Shown: piece by piece, positions 33,380 through 45,290 of the stretch | Layout: each line of letters opens with the position of its first letter | How positions within the stretch are numbered: position 1 is the stretch's first letter | Assembly (NCBI GenBank): GCA_963970005.1 | Contig: CAXAMN010006668.1 | Location: 1,516,551-1,580,550, forward strand | DNA length: 64,000 nt | Source: Durusdinium trenchii | Taxonomy: Eukaryota; Sar; Dinophyceae; Suessiales; Symbiodiniaceae | Direction of reading: 5' to 3' | The notes under the pieces: model-generated | The model's input: only the letters and a program-made list of their open reading frames with translations | The model's database searches: none | Told to the model about the DNA's origin: nothing | Position numbers and translations under genes: made by a program

Positions 33380-33697
33380 GTGTTCACCGGCGAAGCGTTT
33401 TGGGGCGCCACCGGAAAGCGGGGGTGGCTCGGTGAAAGTGGGGAGCTGAGACCTGAGGTTTGTTCGTTCTGGGTGGACCTGCAGCTTGAAGGGATGTGTG
33501 TTTGGTTGTGAAGTTTAATTGCTCGTCACTAGTTCACTGGTACTGTGTCAGTATAGATATGATGTCAGTATTACAATTTCCTCACCCTTCAAGTTTGGTC
33601 CAGTACAACACTAGGAATCAGGGGGCTCACATAGGGTACCAGGGCAACATGACGCAACCTGTAGGCTGAGACCATTGGGAGACCCACGCTTTTCCAG

Positions 33698-33818
33698 AAG
33701 AGCAGTGGTCCAAATTCTCCCGGTCTCCCACGGGTCGAATCGAATCGAACCTATTGGCCAAGACTCGGGCGAAGTCGGCAGACGCCGCCTTGCTGGAGGA
33801 GCGGGCCGCGCCGGGGGG
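33698..33818 (+). CDS. Helical exon
   Basis: CTTTTCCAG acceptor, then EEQWSKFSRSPTGRIESNLL and AKTRAKSADAALLEERAAPG. The donor GT is at 33819. Helical and charged. Confidence 0.5.
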
Positions 33819-33978
33819 GTCCAGGGTGCCTGACGGGAAGGTTGGTTCAAAGCGGAAGATGTAGCGACCTTGGGGTAAGCACTATAGAAGGAGTTGCTCA
33901 AGAAGTCCTAATTACCTGGAGTGTTTTTTTAGTGTGACAAAACTCTCAGGCGATTTTGCCATCATGTCCTGCTCAAAG

Positions 33979-34110
33979 TGGATTCAATTGAGGAGCAGAC
34001 GGAGTTCGCCCATGCTCAGCTCCAGTGGAAGCTGGAGATGGATCTGGCCATGCGCGACAAAGACCTCGCACATGTCCAGGAGCTCCGTGAGATCCAGAGT
34101 CGGATTCTTG
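33979..34110 (+). CDS. Coiled-coil exon
   Basis: Reads DSIEEQTEFAHAQLQWKLEM, DLAMRDKDLAHVQELREI and QSRIL, a clean amphipathic helix. It ends near a possible GC donor at 34111. The acceptor CTCAAAG is weak. Confidence 0.6.
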
Positions 34111-34987
34111 GCTCGTTGGGTCATGGCACCCGGGGATTGGCCCGGTTTGATCCCCTGGTACAGTTGACCATTCGTAGTCTATTCATGTTTTTTGGTCAAT
34201 CCGGGTTCCCGGGATTTGATCCACAGCCATGTGACACACCGTTTATTTCTGTTTGTTTTCTTTTTGTTTTATGCATTATTTTTGAGTTTAAGGTTGCCCC
34301 AACAAGATCCAAGAAGTATCTTTTGTGTTGAGGATGGAAGAGGTCTCTCTTCTTTTTGTGGAGTGGCCCTTCGTAGTGGGCACAGGCGCTAAAGTTTTTG
34401 AACTTGAGATCTATGTTGCCGTTCCGGAGAAGAGCACCATGCAGCCAGTGGATTTGGCTTGGTCAACACTGTCAGTTGATTCGGCTTCATCGTATGCTTC
34501 GTCGCTTCGGATGTTGGTGGCCATTCGGTCAGGTCGATTGGGACACCATACCTGGTCACGGTCACAGCCCCAAGCCGTCAAACAATGACAATTGACAATA
34601 CACAAACGGGGATGGGTCAAGACCTGGAGTCCTGGTCCACCATGTATCTTGACCTCCCTGTGTCTCAGGTAGGTCAAACAAGGGTATCCTGGTTTTGACC
34701 TTTGACCCACAGCCAATGTTCATTATTGTCAATTTGTTTTTTCTGTTGACAGTTGATCTCCAGACCTGGTCCAAGCGCCTGATTTCGATCCAGAACACTC
34801 ACCTCCTCGGCTCGCCACGAAACTCGCACCACACGCGCTGCGCTGCGCGTACGTGCGACAAGTGACAAGTGCATGCGCTTGTCGCGCTGACCCTTCTTGG
34901 AACAATCATGGCAGTGGAACATGGCCCCTGGGAGGAGGATTTGGTCCTCAAACATGTGTTTTTTTCCCACTTACATGATTGTTCCAG

Positions 34988-35100
34988 GGAGGGTATCCTG
35001 AGGATCCACCAGTCCGAGTTGCGACACCAGGCGGAGGTGTTGACCTTGCGGCATCGGGTCGCCAACTGCGCCGAGCAGGAGGAATGGCGGCTCGCTCGGG
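34988..35100 (+). CDS. Coiled-coil exon
   Basis: TTGTTCCAG|G acceptor and GTGAAG donor at 35101 bracket 113 bp reading EGILRIHQSELRHQAEVLTL, RHRVANCAEQ and EEWRLAR. One of the best-defined exons of the series. Confidence 0.7.
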
Positions 35101-35317
35101 TGAAGAGTTGGACACCTGGTGCGGAGTCACCAAGGGTCTCTCATTTGGAGTTCGTGTCTTTCTTGACTTGATGTTGGGCTTTAGGTGTACTGTAATTATG
35201 AATCATAATATACTAACTAGTATACAAACTGTTATATCTTATATTATTAATGCTTATACATATATATATATATATATATACCGTCCATCGTGCTGAATAG
35301 CCAATGCAAGGCAACAG

Positions 35318-35391
35318 ATGGAGCTCTTGCTGCTCAAGACCCAGCAGAAGCGCTCAGAACGAGCTCAAGAGCAAGAGCTTCAGGAGCTCGG
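35318..35391 (+). CDS. Coiled-coil exon
   Basis: After GGCAACAG the 74-bp exon reads MELLLLKTQQKRSERAQEQE then LQELG, ending at a GT donor (35392). Leucine/glutamine-rich heptads. Confidence 0.6.
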
Positions 35392-35660
35392 GTTCACGCG
35401 GAGCCCAATAGGAAGAAGTGGCTTACTGTAGGCGTTGAACAAGTACTGGGATGCCCAGCGCCCAGAATTCGCATTTCCGAAGATTGGCTTGGCATTGTAC
35501 GGTATGAAGAAGGACAGGATCTAGACACATCTACCATATGTTTGCTAGTACGTATTCCAGACATTCCTGGTGAGGTTCACTCAGTGTTGGTTTCGAAGCC
35601 CCTCCCATACTCCCTGCTGGCCCACACCGCCATCCACCAATGCACCTGGCACCACCGCAG

Positions 35661-35800
35661 GGTGCTTCGCCCGCGCCCTTCGCCGCCTCCGAGCGCCTCG
35701 CCTCGCCTGGAGGAGTTGTTGTCCTCCGTGGAGCTGGAGCGGCTCACGGGTGAACAGCGTGCCAGTGAGCTGAGCTCCAAAACCCGCCAGGAGACCCTCG
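35661..35800 (+). CDS. Coiled-coil exon
   Basis: CACCGCAG|G acceptor and GTGTGA donor. 140 bp reading a Pro/Arg/Ser start, then SPRLEELLSSVELERLTGEQ and RASELSSKTRQETL. Confidence 0.6.
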
Positions 35801-37541
35801 GTGTGAACCACCGACGCCAGTGCGGACCATGTGGGGGGGGGGGAGAGCTGGGCGCACCATGTGGCACGGGTGGCACGGGCTTTGGGGAGTTGGGGAGATT
35901 CAGAGTGTAGCCTCATGAGGGTGGATGAGGGGTGATTGAAGGGGTATGGCGCTAATGGCTATGGTTTAAAACGATCGGTCCCATCCGGTGGACACTCAGG
36001 AAAGACCTGGCTGCACGCTTGGCGGGATGTGGTCTTGAGATTTTAGCCTTGGAGAATGCCATCGAGGTGCAGGGTGGTCTTGCCTTCGATCAAAAACATC
36101 CAAAGACTAACATGGCAAGGCAATGTAATTAAGCCACCAAGCTGAGGTGTTTGGAAGTCAGGATGAACACCACTAACAGATTGCGGAAAATGTGGAACTG
36201 AAGGAGATTGACTTTCTGCAAGCTTGTCATTCAATTTACTCTGGATTGCTTTTGGCCAAGTGGCTTTAAACATGGAGTACAGCCGGACCTAGATCAACCA
36301 ATGCGCCACCACTGGAGGCTCAGAGACACAACCCCAGGCCAGAGGATTTGAGGACCAAACCAAACGCCAAAACAGCCGCTGAGGCATTGCCTGTTCGGTT
36401 GGATGGAGGGGTGGATGAGTGCCTGAGGACGAACGAAAGTCAGAAAAACGGCCACCGGGTGCTTGTAAGATCTTGTAAGCTTTGTCAATGTTTTGTCTGG
36501 AAATCCAATCTGACCGGCCCAACCAGAACCTGCAGTCACCCAAAGTAACACAAATGATCATGAAACACTGGTTCCAAACTACAACATTCAAACACTATAG
36601 TGGAATAGCGCACACAGGCCGCAGGCCTGGCTCCATTGTTCCCCTTTTTATTACAGTATATTGAAATTCCAAGCAGTCGCAAGAAGCTGCAAGGATATTG
36701 TTCAGTACTGAAACTTGTGGGCGCAATGACACCCTTGCAGACATGAAGTCTGCCGGTGAATGCAACAGGAGTTAGGTTGTTTGGGCATGATTTTGCACTT
36801 GTGGAACGCTGCGTAAAACTGCAAATGCACAGAAGATGTGTAGTCTCTAGTTTGATAGAGCGATCATTTTGCTCCATTCTTTGGTTCCTAGTTGGGCAAC
36901 CACTTCTATTTTATAATTGTTTACTAAATTTAAAGTAGTGGACGGCATGCTCTTTTTGTTTGTCCAACGTCAGTGTTCGAGAAAGGCCCCCACATATACG
37001 AGAGATATGTTTGTTTGATGACACTATAAAGTTTGAACAAGATACTGTGACATATGTGACATGACCTCCTACTTATATACGTAGTCTAAACAAGATAGGG
37101 CCCCTACGTGATAGATAGTGTTTTGAGTTTAGTAATTATGAATAAATGCCGCCGCTCAGTTTATTCTTGAAGTGGACCTTGAAGCAGGAACTTCTGGTTC
37201 CATTCATTTGTTTGCGTGAACATGTGTGATCTATCAACGGCTGATGGCTGATCCACATATATCAGGTTACATGTTCGTACAGTGTATTTGCAGAGAGGGT
37301 GTGCCTTCAAACGAGGCCACTAAGTGTGAGACGAAGCAAAGTTATGTGGTTTGCAAAGGTTTGCGGCTCCAACTTGCAACTTTTGCAGCTATGGGCGACA
37401 TGCATGAATGGAACAAAAATAACAAGCGCACCAAACTCTATTTGAGTGCATCAACATTTCTCGATATCGAAGTAGCACTACTATATACTCTTCACAGGTA
37501 CTTCTTCTTTCCCTTTTGCTCTAGTGCTTCCCTCCCTGCAG

Positions 37542-37634
37542 GAAGGCAGAAGAGGAGTCTTCGCGACTGGCCTCGGAGCTTCAGCAAGAGGCCAGGGCCA
37601 TGGGCGGCCACGAAAAGGATGAAAGCGACGTTGG
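37542..37634 (+). CDS. Coiled-coil exon
   Basis: Excellent boundaries: CCTCCCTGCAG|G and GTTGG|GTGAGT. 93 bp reading AEEESSRLASELQQEARAMG then GHEKDESDV. Confidence 0.75.
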
Positions 37635-38231
37635 GTGAGTTGGTTGGATCAATCTTACAGGGTTGGGCTGTGTTGTACAACTAGAGGCCACAGCTACAAG
37701 AAGGGGTGGGTCACAGGCCAGCCATGCTGGACATGCAAAAAAGCAACTAAAAAACAACCAGATGAAGCCCGGATATTTGTGGTATGTCTTGTTTAAGGGA
37801 TCTTGCGCAGAGTATGGTTGATGAAAAACATAATATGTTCTTTTTTTGCATTGCCAGTAATTACATGCCAAAGTACATGCCAATACCAACCGAGAAGAAG
37901 GGTTCAAAATAAGGCTCGGATGTTCATCCGTTTAGACAGACCTGGGCCCCTCAGAGTCACCGATGGCAAGTCGGTGTTCATCCGTTGACCTCGGACTTCG
38001 CTCTCGAGCCAACGAATCAGTGGTACTTATTTTTGCACGGAATTGGGAGACACTGATTTATCATGACTTATCCAGAAGCAGGTGACATGGGCGGATGGCA
38101 CGGCGGGGTCGATGTTCCCTCCAAAACGCCCTGGGCGGTTTAGAGGCACCTGATGCGTGGTCTTCCTCCCAAATCGGTGCTCCTATTTCGGCCCTTGAGG
38201 CTCGGTCCAGGACCTCGGTCCAGCGTCCCAG

Positions 38232-38327
38232 GCAGAAATGCTCCGGCGGGAAGAGTTGGCGCAACAGGTGCAGTTGGCGGAAATGACACGGCTGCATCAA
38301 AGAGACATGGCAGAGCTCAGCAGATTT
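38232..38327 (+). CDS. Coiled-coil exon
   Basis: AGCGTCCCAG|G acceptor, then AEMLRREELAQQVQLAEMTR and LHQRDMAELSRF before an in-frame stop at 38328, so the donor lies just before it. No clear donor was seen. Confidence 0.6.
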
Positions 38328-38779
38328 TGAGTTGCTGAAAAGATCGGCGGGCTACTCTCCCACTCGCGAACACGGAAGTGGAAAAGTCCCTGTTTGTAGA
38401 GCAACATGGTCTTCCAGGGGCCCAATTTCTACTACTATGTTAGTGGGTCAGAGTGTAAGATGTTGGACCAATAGGACTTGGACATTGGTGTTGAATTTGT
38501 TGGTTCGAGCCACACTGGTTTGCCAGATCCCAGTGATGATTCCAGGCTTCTTGTAGAACAATGGATTCGGGATGTTCAATTTCCAAGGGGTGAGCTGTTA
38601 GGGAACGTGTTTCAAAGCATGGTTTTGCAAAAAAGGGGAAGCCCAAAGCGAAACAAGCTCATGATGAACCTCCGACCCTAGTCTGCACTTTTCAGAGACA
38701 CCAATCAAGTCCGATTGATATCCGTGTGTTGTTTCCAGTGTCAAAAGTGATGAACTCGAGACCTATATATATATATATG

Positions 38780-39130
38780 AATCTGACTGTGGGTTAAAAT
38801 CCGCAGTCCTCAACCCTGAGAGGTTGACCACCCTTAATTGTAGAGGAATCGGTTCATTTTTCAGGAGTCCACCAGGGCTACGCGGTTTTGAGCCAAAGCC
38901 ATATCAGAGAATGCATGGCGTGGACGCGTAGCCTCACCACTCGGTCGCCCGAACTGGCATGTTTGTGCTAGTTCCTGCTGGATCGGATCCGACCTTGCTA
39001 ATGAACTGAATTAGCCATGTTCTCGACGCATCGGAATAGCCCGTATGTTCACCAAATGTTGCATTTGAAAAAACTGTGTATGTTTAATTGTTATTGCATA
39101 ATTACCCATTATAACTTGCTTAATTAGTTT
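38780..39130. other. Intronic, nothing recognised
   Basis: No exon-like text. A short TA run lies at 38764-38779. Confidence 0.4.
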
Positions 39131-39134
39131 ATTT

Positions 39135-39425
39135 GATTGACTGACTGACTGACTGACTGACTGACTAACTAACTAACCGACTAACCCGCTAACTAACTAA
39201 CCAACGAACCAACGAACCAACTAACGAACTAACTAACTAACTAACTAATCTAACTAATCTAACTAACTAACCAACCCACCAACCAACCAAGCAACCAACT
39301 AACTAACCAGCTAACTAACCAGTTAACCAACTCACTAACTAAGTAGCTAGCTAGCTAACTAACTTTATAACGAAGTAATTAACTAACTAACCAACATTAA
39401 CTAACCAAGCTAACTTAACTAAACT
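39135..39425. repeat. Degenerate tetranucleotide array (CTGA/CTAA/CCAA)n
   Basis: About 290 bp of 4-bp units that start as GACT, change to CTAA and then mix with CCAA and CCAG. The gradual change of unit along the array points to slippage with local homogenisation. Confidence 0.95.
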
Positions 39426-39573
39426 GAACTAAAAGAAAAGTGTCGAACCCGTGCCTAACGTAACGCCCACGGCGTCGATCTGAGGAGAAGAGGAGCAAAG
39501 CCGCGCAGCGGCCGAGGCCAGAGCTCGAGACTTGGACAGAGGGCCACCTGAGAGAGGGTGATCAGCACTTGGG

Positions 39574-39665
39574 AGCTACTAGGGTGGAGGCCATCGCTCT
39601 TAGGTTGGAGGTCATCGCTATGAAGGTTGGAAGCCATCGCTACTAGGGGGAGGCTCCTAGAGGGT
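39574..39665. repeat. CTACTAG repeat, copy D
   Basis: Direct blocks of GGTTGGAGGCCATCGCT type (GGTGGAGGCCATCGCT, GGTTGGAGGTCATCGCT, GGTTGGAAGCCATCGC) between CTACTAGG words. Closest to copy A, but without the second arm. Confidence 0.75.
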
Positions 39666-40161
39666 GGTCGGCATGTGAGATACCCTCAACTATACTAGGG
39701 TCTGGAATGGGTGACCTTCCAGGGTCTAAAATGCAACCACCGAGGGTCTCAGCAAGTAGTTGAGAGTATCCTTTGAGGTGAGAGAGGGAAGGTGTAGGGA
39801 CAATGATAAGGAAGTCACTTAAGTCGCGGCCTGGCACCTGCAATGCCAGAGAAGTATTATATAATATATATATACCCCCAACAAGTGCACTTATCCCCCT
39901 TCAAGGATGTGTACGTCTAAATGGTGCCTCAGGACACCACGATTTCCAGCCGTACTCTATTGTTTAGATGTGCATATGCGGTCTTTGGACTCACAATAAA
40001 GAGTTTAGGCTTGGATCGTTTTACAGGATTCTTGATTCTATGATTCTGAATGATTTTGATGTGAGGGGTTCAGTCTGAAGGACAGCTCATGTCATGGTCT
40101 TCCCCCTGATGTCAACTTCCTTCCATGGCCTGGGTGCAATTCCTCGCATGTTTCTTTTCAG

Positions 40162-40247
40162 GAGAGGAAACCCTCGAGCTACAGCTACAGCAGCTGGAAA
40201 GCCAACTGGAGGCAGCGTTGAAGGCGCCCGCGCCAGAGCTGCCAAAG
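40162..40247 (+). CDS. Coiled-coil exon
   Basis: TTTCTTTTCAG|G acceptor, then EETLELQLQQLESQLEAALK and APAPELPK. Donor GTGGAA at 40248. Leu/Gln heptads. Confidence 0.65.
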
Positions 40248-40439
40248 GTGGAAGAAAGGAAATCCGTGTCTGTGCTGCAGATTGACTATCAGGCCCAGTT
40301 CTTAAAACAACCATTCCATTGGCGTTTTCAAGGACTGTTGGCCTGTTCTGCGGCGGTGTGGCTGGACCAATGACCATGGGAACATTCAGCAAGTGAAGGA
40401 TCCGCTACCCACGATCAAAATAGATCATATATACCTAGA

Positions 40440-41300
40440 CAGTCACGACGTTTGCTTTTGGTAAGCAGTGTGACCATATTTTGGGTGGCTGGTGATCCAA
40501 AATGGAGGTTACTCAGGCTCTACCGTACAAAGATACTGTGTACATGAACACTGGAGCTTAAGGTGGCAGAATTGCCAAGGATGCAGATGGTTCTGAACCA
40601 ATGCTGTGTTCACTGACGTTCTGATGTTCATCTTCGATCGTCACATGAGGATCCCTTTTACTACAGAAAACACATTTCTTTTCGCAACACCTGGGAACCT
40701 GAACAACACTCTGAGCATGGTACATGTCGTGGCCTCATTGCTCAAAGAGAGTCGAGACCCGTAGAGTGGGTGAAACCGCCAACGTGGCAAAACAGGAGAG
40801 GTTGGGTGTCTGGCTGATGTGGACAGTCCACACCGGTCCAACGGTCCATTCTGTGCCGTCTTTGAGCACCCTGAAAGACATATTTGTGTTTAATAGCCCA
40901 TATTCAACACATATGAGGTGTTTAATAGCACATTGAGGTGTTTAACTCACTATGTGTGTTGAATTGACTTTCAGTGACTTCAGCCACCGGCCGTTGGTGC
41001 CGTTGCTGTGACGTTCGCTTCCACCACCAGCGCGTCACATGACTCGTCGTGGCGCGTCGATTGGGAGGAACCGTTGCGCCAGCGCAATGAGCAATGAACA
41101 ATTGGTGCGGAGCATCCAACTTAGTAGATTTCTGCTAAGAGTTCTTTTGACATGAGTGTGCTGTTTTGGCCCTTTGTTCGGAGGCAAGTTGAAATACGTG
41201 AGGCAATGGAATGCAACGGAGACCTTCAGGGGGAGGATTCGCGTCGCAGAATACGCAAATTGCGGTAGACGCAAAGCGGGGTAAGCAAACGATCAACTGT
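40440..41300. other. Intronic, nothing recognised
   Basis: Short ORFs only. A related pair of TGTTTAATAGC(A/C)CAT words lies at 40888-40934. Confidence 0.4.
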
Positions 41301-41305
41301 CCCAG

Positions 41306-41351
41306 AGATGCTTGGGACAATCTCTTGCTCCGGGCAGCGCTCGTGGACCTG
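41306..41351 (+). CDS. Small helical exon
   Basis: ACTGTCCCAG acceptor and GTGAGC donor bracket 46 bp reading DAWDNLLLRAALVDL. Confidence 0.45.
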
Positions 41352-41719
41352 GTGAGCGCTCAATAGGAGACCAACACACGGTCCGGCCCACGAACCCCAA
41401 GGTCCACGGTTTGACCGTGCCGTACCTATGGCTTTTTGGCATCCCGGGTTGCCATTTGGAGCTTTTCTTTTTATTCTCCTGGAGGTTGGAATCTTAAGTT
41501 GGTAGTTTGGGAACCAAGTTCGCCAAGAACTGTGGACTCTTTGCCCTTTCTATTCCTGGTTGTACTGCTGCTTTGAGTCCCGCCCTAATCCACCAAGGAT
41601 TACATCTCAACAGCAGATGATGAGCTTGACAAGGTGGCACATGGTGCAGAGATGGAACTTCCAAAGGACAAAGCTGGGAGGTTGTTCAACAACATAGAAC
41701 TTTGGAACGTGTGCGTTTG

Positions 41720-41722
41720 TGC

Positions 41723-41758
<36 letters not shown>

Positions 41759-41759
41759 T
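41720..41759. repeat. (GT)n microsatellite
   Basis: A pure GT run of about 30 bp with a GTGCGT lead-in. A shorter GT run lies at about 42007-42021. Confidence 0.95.
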
Positions 41760-42295
41760 GTTTTTGTGTGTGATTGGACAATATTAGATGATACTACTAA
41801 TATACTGTAAATGCATCAAACAAGGAACTTCAACGACAGACAGTCTTGTCATTGATTCACGTTTCCTGTCATTGGTACCCTGCGTCTCCGTTTTGGGCGA
41901 CGAGAGGCCTATAACAAGATTAGGAGTTTCAGTTTCGAAGACCTAGATGATCCATCCTCATGGCTTTACCTTCAATTTGTTGTCTTGTCCACAATGGGAG
42001 GCCTCTGTGTGTGTGTGTGTGTCACATTTTGATGGCACAATGCTGAGACAAGGATGCTAGTTGAGAATCATTGGTTGGAAGAACGGGTGTTCCAAAATGA
42101 CTTGATACTGTGTGCTGTGTGCTGCAGCTATGTTGATCTCTCAGCAGGTGCAGTTGGTTTCTCAGGCATGTCATGGCCTGCCCGACACGACCTGTTTAGT
42201 CCTGGGCTCCCGAATTGGAGCATGTCACCGACGCTGCACCCCACGGGCCCCACGGCTCCTGCACGTTCTTCGGCCCAGCTGTAACATGTTTCCAG

Positions 42296-42378
42296 GCCTT
42301 GGAGAAAGAGATCTTTGAGTTGGGTCCGGGTGTGCTTAAGGCAGGGAAGGCGGAGAAGGCGGAACGCAAGCAGAAATT
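42296..42378 (+). CDS. Charged helical exon
   Basis: TGTTTCCAG|G acceptor, then ALEKEIFELGPGVLKAGKAE and KAERKQKF. The 3' end is approximate. Confidence 0.6.
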
Positions 42379-42429
42379 CAGAACCACTCACCGTGGCCAT
42401 AGGCTTTGAACAGGATGTGGTGGTGCTGT

Positions 42430-43330
42430 GGATATGTGAGGGTTTGGGTGATTATCAAGTATGATGTGTTCCAAGTTATTGGAAAACATATTCGTTCTAT
42501 TTATGGGTGTTGATCAAGAGTTTGCCTTTTTGAGCCTAGAGGACTGCAGGTGTTGGTCGGATGTTGCTTCATCAACACGTTCATTATCCGGTTGACTGTG
42601 GAATCTCCAGCCGTTTGACAACCTAAAAGTGGCTTTTCATTTTAGGATCTTTCCAACGGCGAAAACGTGCTACGCAGCAATCGACGTAGCTTTTGCGTGT
42701 TCCAGGGTGCACAGGTGGTGCAGCGGAATTTTGTTCTTCAGAACTAGGTGATCTGTTTTTTCAACCTCTACTTGGGACGATTGAACCCTCTGACAAATAT
42801 TGTTCACACTAACCAGGGAAGTTGTTGGTTAGTTTCACTGGCTTGAGCTGGCGCACGAACGCCACAGAAGACGCCGCTCTCTCTCTCTCTCTCTGTGCAG
42901 GGGCTTTCTTTAGAGAGGACTGGCCCCAAGAGATACAAGTTCAGGGAACAGAAGCTGGCCTGAAATGATGTACTGAGCAAGTTTTGTTCATGCTCATATT
43001 ATATTATGTTTCATCTCCCAAATGTTGGTTGATTACTTAGCCAGGCTCTTTGAACCTTCATGATGATGATCAAGACATGGAAGAATCAGCCTTTACCCTC
43101 CCATGCAGCCCTTGGGCAGTGTAGAGCAAGAACCACACAAGATGAGAGCTCAAGGCCGAATTGAGATGTTTTTACGTCTTGGCTATAGCACAAAACCACA
43201 CAAAACCCGTCACTGGGAAAGAGACATCAAGACATGAAAGAGTTAGGCGTCCGAAAAAAGGGGAAGACCACTTCAGAGCGATCTCCAAACGAACCAGTGG
43301 TTGGTGATAAAAGCCTTTTGGAGCAGTGGG
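42430..43330. other. Intronic, nothing recognised
   Basis: No exon-like text with convincing boundaries. A (CT)n run lies at 42877-42893. Confidence 0.4.
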
Positions 43331-43339
43331 TATGTATGT

Positions 43340-43420
43340 GTTAAAATAGGGAGACCTCCCCTAGAAGAAGGGAAATAGACCAAAACTCATTGGTTGCAGG
43401 CCTCCCTATTTTGGAAAATA
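43340..43420. repeat. Imperfect inverted repeat
   Basis: AAAATAGGGAGACCT (about 43344) and AGGCCTCCCTATTTT (about 43400) are near reverse complements about 45 bp apart. A possible small MITE or hairpin. Confidence 0.55.
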
Positions 43421-43701
43421 CACACCGGTGTGTTGCTCCGAACACTTCTTCTGTACACCCCAAGAAGATCCGGTGGACGACCCTTGGCCCTGTTGGTCCT
43501 CTTGGTGTTGTTAGTCTAAAACTGACGGGCAACGACTACAGCAACAAAGCCAGTGCAACCTGAATTAGTAATTAGATGCTGCGGCTACAGACATTCGTCT
43601 ATGGCATGCGCAAGAAGAACAGAAGGTCTAGAGCTGACGCACAACTCAACTCACACATGTGGGTGTGGAAAATATCTTCCTTCGCATCCGAAGATCCACA
43701 G

Positions 43702-43890
43702 GCGATGTCGATATCTTTTCGATGTTTTTCTCGACGCACTCGGTCCGAGCCACGGCCCCAGGAAAGTCTATATGCAGCTCACGGACTCCAAGGTCACCGT
43801 GCGCGTGGGGGTGAATTACATCCCACTGGCCCAGTGGACGAAGGAGCTGCTCGGATCGCACGAAGGAGCGTACGCCGAGACGGACTTCGG
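43702..43890 (+). CDS. Globular-domain exon, unknown
   Basis: GATCCACAG|G acceptor, then YLFDVFLDALGPSHGPRKVY, MQLTDSKVTVRVGVNYIPLA and QWTKELLGSHEG. Donor GTGGGA at 43891. Alternating beta-type content differs from the coiled-coil exons around it. No family was recognised. Confidence 0.6.
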
Positions 43891-44132
43891 GTGGGAAGCT
43901 GGGGGTCGAGGTCTCCGGTCTCCTCTATATAACCGGTTTGGCAGGTCGCTAACAACGCCCTTTAAAGCCCATAACAACCATCAAATCATCCCTCGCCCTA
44001 GAGTCGAGGTACAGTCGATGTTCGACTGTAGGCTGACCTGTGCTTGGCTGACGGAACCGAGGCTTTTCACCAACGCGGAGGATCCCTTCAGTACCTTAGA
44101 CGCCCAGTCGCCTTTTGCCAACGTGCGCTGAG

Positions 44133-44214
44133 ACCATGCGCGAGTGGAAAAGGGCCAATGCGGACTTGCGAGTGCAGCGTGCAGCAGGCTTTGTGGCTGG
44201 TTTGGGAGATCTTG
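44133..44214 (+). CDS. Helical exon
   Basis: GCGCTGAG acceptor, then MREWKRANADLRVQRAAGFV and AGLGDL. Donor GTGACC at 44215. Confidence 0.55.
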
Positions 44215-44395
44215 GTGACCGCTTGAAGTCAGAATCCCAACTTTCGAAGCCCCAATCTTAAATCTTGAAACTTTAAAACATACAATTACTTTACTTCGAG
44301 TGATCCCCACCATGACATTCATACATTTTATTGTATAAATGTCATGGTGAGGATATTATGGTTCAGAACCATGCTCGCTGCACTTTTTTGCGCCA

Positions 44396-44704
44396 CTATC
44401 TGCCATTCAATCTGCCATTCTATCTGGCAATCTATCTGACATACTATCTGGCATACTGTCTGGCATACTATCTGGCATTTTGTCTGGCATACTATCTGTC
44501 ATTCTATCTGGCATTCTATCTGGCATTTTATCTGGCATTCTATCTGGCATTCTATCTGGCATATTTTCTGGCATTCTATCTGGCAATGTATCTAGCAATC
44601 TATCTGACACACTATTTGCCATACTATCTGGCATATCTTCTTGCAGCATTCTATCTGGCAATCTACCTGGCATTCTATCTGGCATTTTATCTGGCAAACT
44701 ATCT
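44396..44704. repeat. 12-bp minisatellite (TATCTGGCATTC)n
   Basis: About 25 diverged 12-bp units. The period is a multiple of three, so both strands stay open and give spurious repetitive ORFs (YLAFYLA on plus, SDRMPDRMPD on minus). Confidence 0.95.
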
Positions 44705-45072
44705 GGTTGAGGTCCAGCGGTGCACACTGCGATCGGATCCTTGCGGTTGAGGTCCAGCGGTGCACACTGCGATCAAATCCTTGCGGTTGAGGTCCAGGGG
44801 TGCACACTGCGATCGGATCCTTGCGGTTGAGGTCCAGGGACGCACACTGCGATCGGATCCTTGCGGTTGAGGTCCAGCGGTGCACACTGCGAGGGGATCC
44901 TTGCGGTTGAGGTCCAGGGGTGCACACTGCGCTCGGATCCTTGCGGTTGAGGTCCAGGGGGTGCACACTGCGATCGGATCCTTGCGGTTGAGGTCCAGGG
45001 GTGCACACTGCGATCNNNNNNNNNNTGCGATCGGATCCTTGCGGTTGAGGTCCAGGGGTGCACACTGCGATC
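44705..45072. repeat. 40-bp minisatellite, about nine units
   Basis: Units start GGTTGAGGTCCAGSGGTGCA and continue CACTGCGATCGGATCCTTGC; one unit is 41 bp. It abuts the 12-bp array directly. It contains the assembly gap, so the true copy number is unknown. Confidence 0.95.
45016..45025. other. Assembly gap (10 N)
   Basis: Ten N bases in the middle of the 40-bp array, most likely a collapsed or unresolved repeat. Confidence 1.
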
Positions 45073-45094
45073 CGGAGCTTGCCAGACAAGATCG

Positions 45095-45178
45095 GCGAAG
45101 CAGATTGGCGAAGCAGATTGGCGAAGAAGATTGGCGATGAAGATTGGCGATGAAGGTTGGCGATGAAGATTGGCGAGG
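45095..45178. repeat. 13-bp minisatellite (CGAWGAAGATTGG)n
   Basis: Six to seven units of 13 bp, such as CGAAGCAGATTGG and CGATGAAGATTGG, immediately downstream of the 40-bp array. Confidence 0.9.
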
Positions 45179-45189
45179 AGGTTGGCGAT

Positions 45190-45290
45190 CAAGGAAGCAA
45201 GGAGGAAGGGAGGAAGGGAGGAAGGGAGGAAGGGAGGAAGGAAGGAAGGAAGGAAGGAAGGACGGAAGGAAGGAAGGAAGGAAGGAAGAG
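45190..45290. repeat. Purine-only (GGAA/GGGAGGAA)n tract
   Basis: About 100 bp of almost pure purine, GGAAGGGAGGAAGGAAGG, on the plus strand. Fourth distinct tandem array in less than 1 kb. Confidence 0.95.

Noticed and set aside
37226-37684. 152-codon plus-strand ORF
   Set aside because: The convincing exon at 37542-37634 is in a different frame with strong splice sites; the long ORF is chance.
38888-38899. Reverse-strand TTGAGCCAAA resembling the spliced leader
   Set aside because: Ten nucleotides, not near an ORF start on that strand; likely chance.
44705-45072. CRISPR-like 40-bp repeats
   Set aside because: Units are contiguous with no spacers, and the genome is eukaryotic; it is a minisatellite.
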